The notes under the pieces were generated by a model. That model did not search any database and was not told the DNA's origin. It was given only the letters and a program-made list of their open reading frames with translations. Positions 33,691-37,021 of a DNA stretch of 37,021 nt are shown here, in pieces. This stretch comes from Bacteroidota bacterium (GTDB lineage: Bacteria > Bacteroidota > Rhodothermia > Balneolales > Balneolaceae): the NCBI GenBank assembly GCA_003045995.1, contig PZPG01000017.1:1-37021 (forward strand), read 5' to 3'. Position 1 is the first letter of the stretch. Each line of letters opens with the position of its first letter. Both the position numbers and the translations under genes were made by a program.

Positions 33691-36465
33691 TTAGGGAGTC
33701 AGCCCTTCGGCCACTTTCATCAATTCCGCCAGTACACGCGCATCAAACTCTTCAGAACGCAAAGTACCAATCCATTCCCGGGCAAAATCCGGCTCTGTGT
33801 AGTTCAAAGCCCAGACGGCGAGTGCTCGCACCCTTGGATCCTCATCTCGTAGCAATGCTCCCAGTTTTGGTTCCCAATAGTCCGGGTTGGTGCTCGTCCG
33901 AAGCATCCACTCCAGAATCTGGAGCCGAACTTGTGCAGGAACGGCCGAACTCAAAAACGTTGCCGCCGTGGTTCGTGCCTGCTCCTGATCGCCCTTGTCT
34001 GCCAGTAAACTCAGGATCAGCGGAACTGAATCGATGAGCCGTTCATCGGTAAGAAACCGTTCCGTACTGTTTCGGAATAAGTTGGCATCGGAAATTGCGG
34101 CCATCGCTCTCAATGCTTCGTGCCGGATGCCCGATTCTTCACTCCGTTGAACTGTTACCCGTAATCGTCGAAGCACCTCCTGGTTCTCCGCATAATTCGA
34201 AAGCGCAAAAATGGCTGCTTTTTGAACCTCGGCTGCCTGATCCGGAGCCAGATACTCCAGGAACTGCATTTCTGTACCCTTTGCCCCCTGAGTAACCGCT
34301 GCCAGCGTGGTCAATCCCTCAGCGAGTACAGAAGCATCCGTCTCTGTCTCCAGCCGATCGCGAATTGCGAGTTCAATATCAGGATTGTCCGAATAATCCC
34401 GCAGGCCAGCCAACGCTTTGCGACGTTGCTCCGAGTTGTCCGGAAAAAGATCATACTGCGCAATCCAGTAGGGTAGCGGCTTTTGTTCGCGAATCTCCAT
34501 CCGTGAAGGAACGGAAGAAGTTGATTCCATTTCCGCCTCTGCCGGAATTGAAAACGCGATACTTTCTGTAGAAGGCGATACGGTAAGCACCCACTCACTC
34601 ACTGCCCCTGTCACCTCCAGCTCCCGTGTATTCAGACCATCATACCCCATTTCCGTAACGATAACGGTCTGTAACTCATCCAGTGGTTCTCCCTCCGCTT
34701 CAAACCGAATGGTTACACGGCCGGTTGTTTCGTCCGGGGTGATAGTTGCCACATACGGATACCGCTCGGTTACCCGGATGGGCGGAGCTGTCCAGTCTGG
34801 CGGCTCCAGTCTTGACAGTCCGGTTTCTGCATAGATCGTCTGCGAAAATTCTTCCCATGTGATCAGAGGAAATGTTCGCTGAAACAGTACCGGCATGGTT
34901 TCCCAAATTGCCTGTGCAAATAACGGGTCTCTCTGAAGCAGGTAATCGGCCTTCAGGAGTTCGTCCCGAGTGAAAGAATCATATGCCGGCTGCGTTTCTG
35001 GCATGCCCGAATGCGCGGCTTGGTTCTCTTGCTTTTGTTCTATCGGGTTGATGGGGATACTATACAAGCCAGAGCGAGAGTAATGGGCATCAGGTGCATT
35101 GGATGTTACCGGTGCCGGTGCGTCAGATGTTACCGGTGCGTCAGATGTTACCGGTGCATTCAATATCGTTGGTGCTAATTCCCGCAGAACGACTGCACTG
35201 AGGACATGGTTGGCCCTGGCGTCGCTCCAATGGTGTGGGCGTAGTAATGTTTGTGTCCACTGTTGGATGAACGCTTCGGTCACTGCCGGAGAATCGGGTT
35301 CGGGGTGATCAATCAAATGCATCCCCGAGGCAGTATGGCGTGTCTCCCACATCACATCGCTCATATAAATCAACTGGAATGTAGCATGCGGATAATCTCG
35401 GCCTGTTATTTCTTGCATCTCCCGTGCAACCTCATCGAGTACCGATGCAATTCCATCAACCCGTGACTCTAAAAGTTCTCCGCTGGTAAGTCCGCGAATG
35501 GTTCCGTCCTTGTCAATTTCATGGATCAAGAGAATACGGAAGTCCATTCCGTCGATTTCAGCAGGGCGGATAGAAAAATCACCAAGGGCAAAAAATAGAT
35601 CGGGTGCAGGTATGGGGAAGTCGGAGCGGTAGCGGGTTTCCTCCTGATCGACCGTGAGTATGCGGTTGGAGATTCGTTGGCCGCTGGCGATGAGCATCTG
35701 TGAGGCAGGGTGAATGAATCGGATATCTGTGGTGAACTCGCTTACTGGCAGATCGACGGAAGGGATCCAGTGTCGCGTTGATTTAGGTAGCAGCGAGGTG
35801 AATAGTGTTCCATTTTCGTTGTGGTGAATTCCAAAATTAGATTTGGCTTCATAGATGATCTCCAGGTTAATAAGCTCTCCAACGGATGTCGGTCGAACAG
35901 GGTAGATCCAAAGTCGGTCATCATCGAACAGAAACGAAGCTGCCTCATCGCCTACTTTTATGGATTGGATGTCGAGCTCTGCTGCGTGAAGTTGAATAGA
36001 GTCTGTGCCAGCTGGTAGGATTTCGAGGGTCAGCTGCACGGTTCCCTGAATGGATCCGCTGGAATCGAGGTAGAGCTCTGCATCCATGTGATCGATTCTG
36101 ATGCTACGCTCCGGATAGAGCGGTGTGTCCCAGGGTGCGTGGGAGGCTGGGCTGGATGAGGTTGTCGGGTTGGTTGGGTTTGCCAGGCTGGTCGGACTGG
36201 TCTGACTGGTCTGACTGGTCGGGTTTGTCGGGCTGATCGGGCTGGCCAGACTGGCCAGACTGGTCTGGTTGGTCGGGTTTGCCAGACTCCACATTGTGGC
36301 ACTCGCAATGTCCTGCTGGATAGGAGTCGCACTTGTTGATGGCGGTGTTACCACATGAAGCAAAAGGAGGGGCAGTGCAATGGTTCGGAAGAGAGTGGCT
36401 ATCTTGGTTGGAATGGCGGGTATTTCGTAGATCGCGGGAAGCAGATTTGCAAAAAGTCGATTCAT
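33691..36465 (-). CDS. Exported M1-peptidase-like protein with HEAT repeats, probably not catalytic
   Basis: The 924-aa product starts with a signal-peptide-like segment (about residues 24-46), then a Ser/Asn/Pro/Thr tandem-repeat linker (62-102). Residues about 115-470 look like the N-terminal and catalytic domains of M1 metallopeptidases. At the place of the M1 GAMEN motif it reads SGMHLI, and where HEXXH should stand it reads IQQWT followed by HHWSDARANHVLSAVV; the zinc and catalytic residues are missing. A second low-complexity stretch (APVTSDAPVTSDA, about residue 435-455) follows. The C-terminal third (about 690-920) consists of paired helices typical of HEAT repeats. It is convergent with the anti-sigma-like gene. 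I infer a non-enzymatic, binding or scaffold role. Confidence 0.72.
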   Translation of the reverse strand: MNRLFANLLPAIYEIPAIPTKIATLFRTIALPLLLLHVVTPPSTSATPIQQDIASATMWSLANPTNQTSLASLASPISPTNPTSQTSQTSPTSLANPTNPTTSSSPASHAPWDTPLYPERSIRIDHMDAELYLDSSGSIQGTVQLTLEILPAGTDSIQLHAAELDIQSIKVGDEAASFLFDDDRLWIYPVRPTSVGELINLEIIYEAKSNFGIHHNENGTLFTSLLPKSTRHWIPSVDLPVSEFTTDIRFIHPASQMLIASGQRISNRILTVDQEETRYRSDFPIPAPDLFFALGDFSIRPAEIDGMDFRILLIHEIDKDGTIRGLTSGELLESRVDGIASVLDEVAREMQEITGRDYPHATFQLIYMSDVMWETRHTASGMHLIDHPEPDSPAVTEAFIQQWTQTLLRPHHWSDARANHVLSAVVLRELAPTILNAPVTSDAPVTSDAPAPVTSNAPDAHYSRSGLYSIPINPIEQKQENQAAHSGMPETQPAYDSFTRDELLKADYLLQRDPLFAQAIWETMPVLFQRTFPLITWEEFSQTIYAETGLSRLEPPDWTAPPIRVTERYPYVATITPDETTGRVTIRFEAEGEPLDELQTVIVTEMGYDGLNTRELEVTGAVSEWVLTVSPSTESIAFSIPAEAEMESTSSVPSRMEIREQKPLPYWIAQYDLFPDNSEQRRKALAGLRDYSDNPDIELAIRDRLETETDASVLAEGLTTLAAVTQGAKGTEMQFLEYLAPDQAAEVQKAAIFALSNYAENQEVLRRLRVTVQRSEESGIRHEALRAMAAISDANLFRNSTERFLTDERLIDSVPLILSLLADKGDQEQARTTAATFLSSAVPAQVRLQILEWMLRTSTNPDYWEPKLGALLRDEDPRVRALAVWALNYTEPDFAREWIGTLRSEEFDARVLAELMKVAEGLTP
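35096..35173 (-). repeat. 18-bp tandem repeat inside the M1-like/HEAT gene
   Basis: Four 18-base units at 35096-35113, 35120-35137, 35138-35155 and 35156-35173, with a 6-base partial unit at 35114-35119. The middle two are identical. They encode a six-residue repeat (VTSDAP) and stay in frame. Confidence 0.93.
36160..36282 (-). repeat. 9-bp tandem repeats encoding a three-residue linker
   Basis: About fourteen diverged copies of a 9-base unit (plus strand GGTCTGACT and relatives) encode triplets of the form [NS][PQL][TA] directly after the signal peptide of the M1-like protein. Other frames of the same stretch also read as repeats, but the gene frame is fixed by the long ORF. Confidence 0.88.
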
Positions 36466-36784
36466 GATCGGATTGGGTTCACTACGTAGTTGGATTACCA
36501 GAAAATTGCTGAACGTTTTACAGTCGGCGAAGCTAGAGGTTGCAAATGTTGGGTGTTTGTAGATCCTGCAGATCCCATTTCTAGGCGCCCAAACATGAGA
36601 ACGATGTCAGAAACAGGTTATTTTACAGATCTATGCAAGGTCTTGGTGATGCTTTACCTGAGTCGAAAAGATACAATGAATTCGAACCATCTTCCCTATC
36701 AAACCGAAAAAATTGAGGACTTGTGTTACTTCCTGATGTCGGCCAGATCGCGTATATTTTGCACATTCACTAACGAACGGACGT
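36466..36784. other. Gene-free stretch between divergent genes
   Basis: This stretch lies between the M1-like gene (minus) and the truncated gene at the right edge (plus). A TATATTTTG sequence at 36753-36761, 24 bases before the ATG at 36785, is close to the TAnnTTTG element but has no TTG at the right spacing. No coding region is supported, despite an open frame that crosses it. Confidence 0.45.
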
Positions 36785-37021
36785 ATGGCGAACCAAAAAA
36801 CCGACCCCCAAAAACAAGGACATGTAAACGATTTTCAACAGAATGCGCAGGATGTGCAGGATGTGCAGGGTGCGCAAGATGTGCGGGGTGCGCAGGATGT
36901 GCGGGCTGTGCAGGATGCACACGATCTGTGGGGTGTCCAAGGCATGCAGGATGGGCAGGGTGAGCATCATTCGGCGGTTATCGCCGATGAGCAGCAGTTT
37001 CATTTGCAGGTGTACGGGCGC
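36785..37021 (+). CDS. Partial gene with a Gln/Asp/Val-rich N-terminal repeat, cut by window end
   Basis: An ATG at 36785 opens a frame of 79 codons that runs off the window. The start MANQKTDPQKQG is followed by a repeat region (residues 21-59, AQDVQ, GAQDVR, AVQDAH units) and then a more ordinary sequence, HHSAVIADEQQFHLQVYGR. Function cannot be named from this fragment. The frame is chosen because it stays open to the edge and turns into normal-complexity protein, while the competing Cys-Ala-Gly frame stops at 36963. Confidence 0.6.
   Translation, partial: MANQKTDPQKQGHVNDFQQNAQDVQDVQGAQDVRGAQDVRAVQDAHDLWGVQGMQDGQGEHHSAVIADEQQFHLQVYGR
36845..36961 (+). repeat. 18-bp-based tandem repeats at the start of the truncated gene
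   Basis: Units based on GGTGCGCAGGATGTGCGG recur with shorter 9-base partial copies (GATGTGCAG). They encode GAQDVR-type repeats in the chosen frame, and a Cys/Ala/Gly repeat in another frame. Confidence 0.88.

Noticed and set aside
36104-36292. Pro/Asp/Gln-repeat frames on the minus strand (SDQSDQ, PVRPVRP)
   Set aside because: They are shifted readings of the 9-bp repeat inside the large M1-like gene, whose 924-codon frame is clearly the coding one.
36490-36963. Open frame ending in a striking Cys-Ala-Gly repeat
   Set aside because: It starts at a TTG with no support, its first 110 codons look random, and the repeat is the shifted reading of the GAQDVR repeat in the frame that stays open to the window end.
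1-37021. Search for CRISPR arrays, transposases, integrases, toxin-antitoxin pairs and phage genes
   Set aside because: No spaced-repeat array, transposase motif or phage protein was seen; the tRNA cluster has no integrase nearby and no partial tRNA copy that would mark an attachment site.

Overview
The window looks like chromosomal DNA from a Bacteroidota-related heterotroph, most probably of the Balneolota/Rhodothermota group. The evidence is an alternative complex III operon running straight into a caa3-type oxygen reductase of the Rhodothermus (A2, YSHPxV) kind, Bacteroidota-type promoters (TTG-N-TAnnTTTG) in front of two tRNA genes, and ClpC, DUF4175 and MutL proteins of the sort found there. 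Lineage is inferred from gene content; no ribosomal RNA is present. I see no prophage, insertion sequence or CRISPR array.

Layout. 1-4.0 kb: a secreted beta-propeller-like protein of unknown role convergent with clpC. 4.4-5.15 kb: a tRNA cluster (Asp on the minus strand; Cys, Glu, His, Glu on the plus strand) with clear promoters and terminators. 5.2-8.5 kb: a Y-family polymerase (dinB), a divergent 96-aa orphan, a YciO-type protein and a UPF0173 metal-dependent hydrolase. 8.6-23.1 kb: the respiratory block. A DUF420 membrane protein is divergent from actA-actB-actC-actD-actE-actF, an unnamed 178-aa membrane protein, sco, coxB, coxA, coxC and coxD, closed by a strong terminator. 23.1-30.2 kb: a metallo-beta-lactamase-fold hydrolase, a giant DUF4175 coiled-coil protein, a family-4-like uracil-DNA glycosylase and the replicative helicase dnaB. 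30.3-37.0 kb: mutL and a small membrane protein on the minus strand, an anti-sigma-like membrane protein, a large exported M1-peptidase-like/HEAT protein, and the start of a gene cut by the window edge.

The respiratory genes form one electron path. ActB, ActC and ActF oxidise menaquinol, the pentaheme ActA and ActE carry electrons, and the caa3 oxidase (CoxABCD) takes them through a cytochrome c domain on CoxB to CuA and oxygen. SCO and probably DUF420 assist oxidase assembly. ActE here carries two heme sites, and its second cytochrome domain is visibly similar to the CoxB cytochrome domain.

Other points worth a second look: a uracil-DNA glycosylase that has lost three of four iron-sulfur ligands; a MutL lacking most nuclease metal ligands; an M1-peptidase-like protein without its zinc motif; and a cluster of short tandem repeats, in-frame wherever they fall in genes, between 31 and 37 kb. 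I found no clearly new defence or mobile system.
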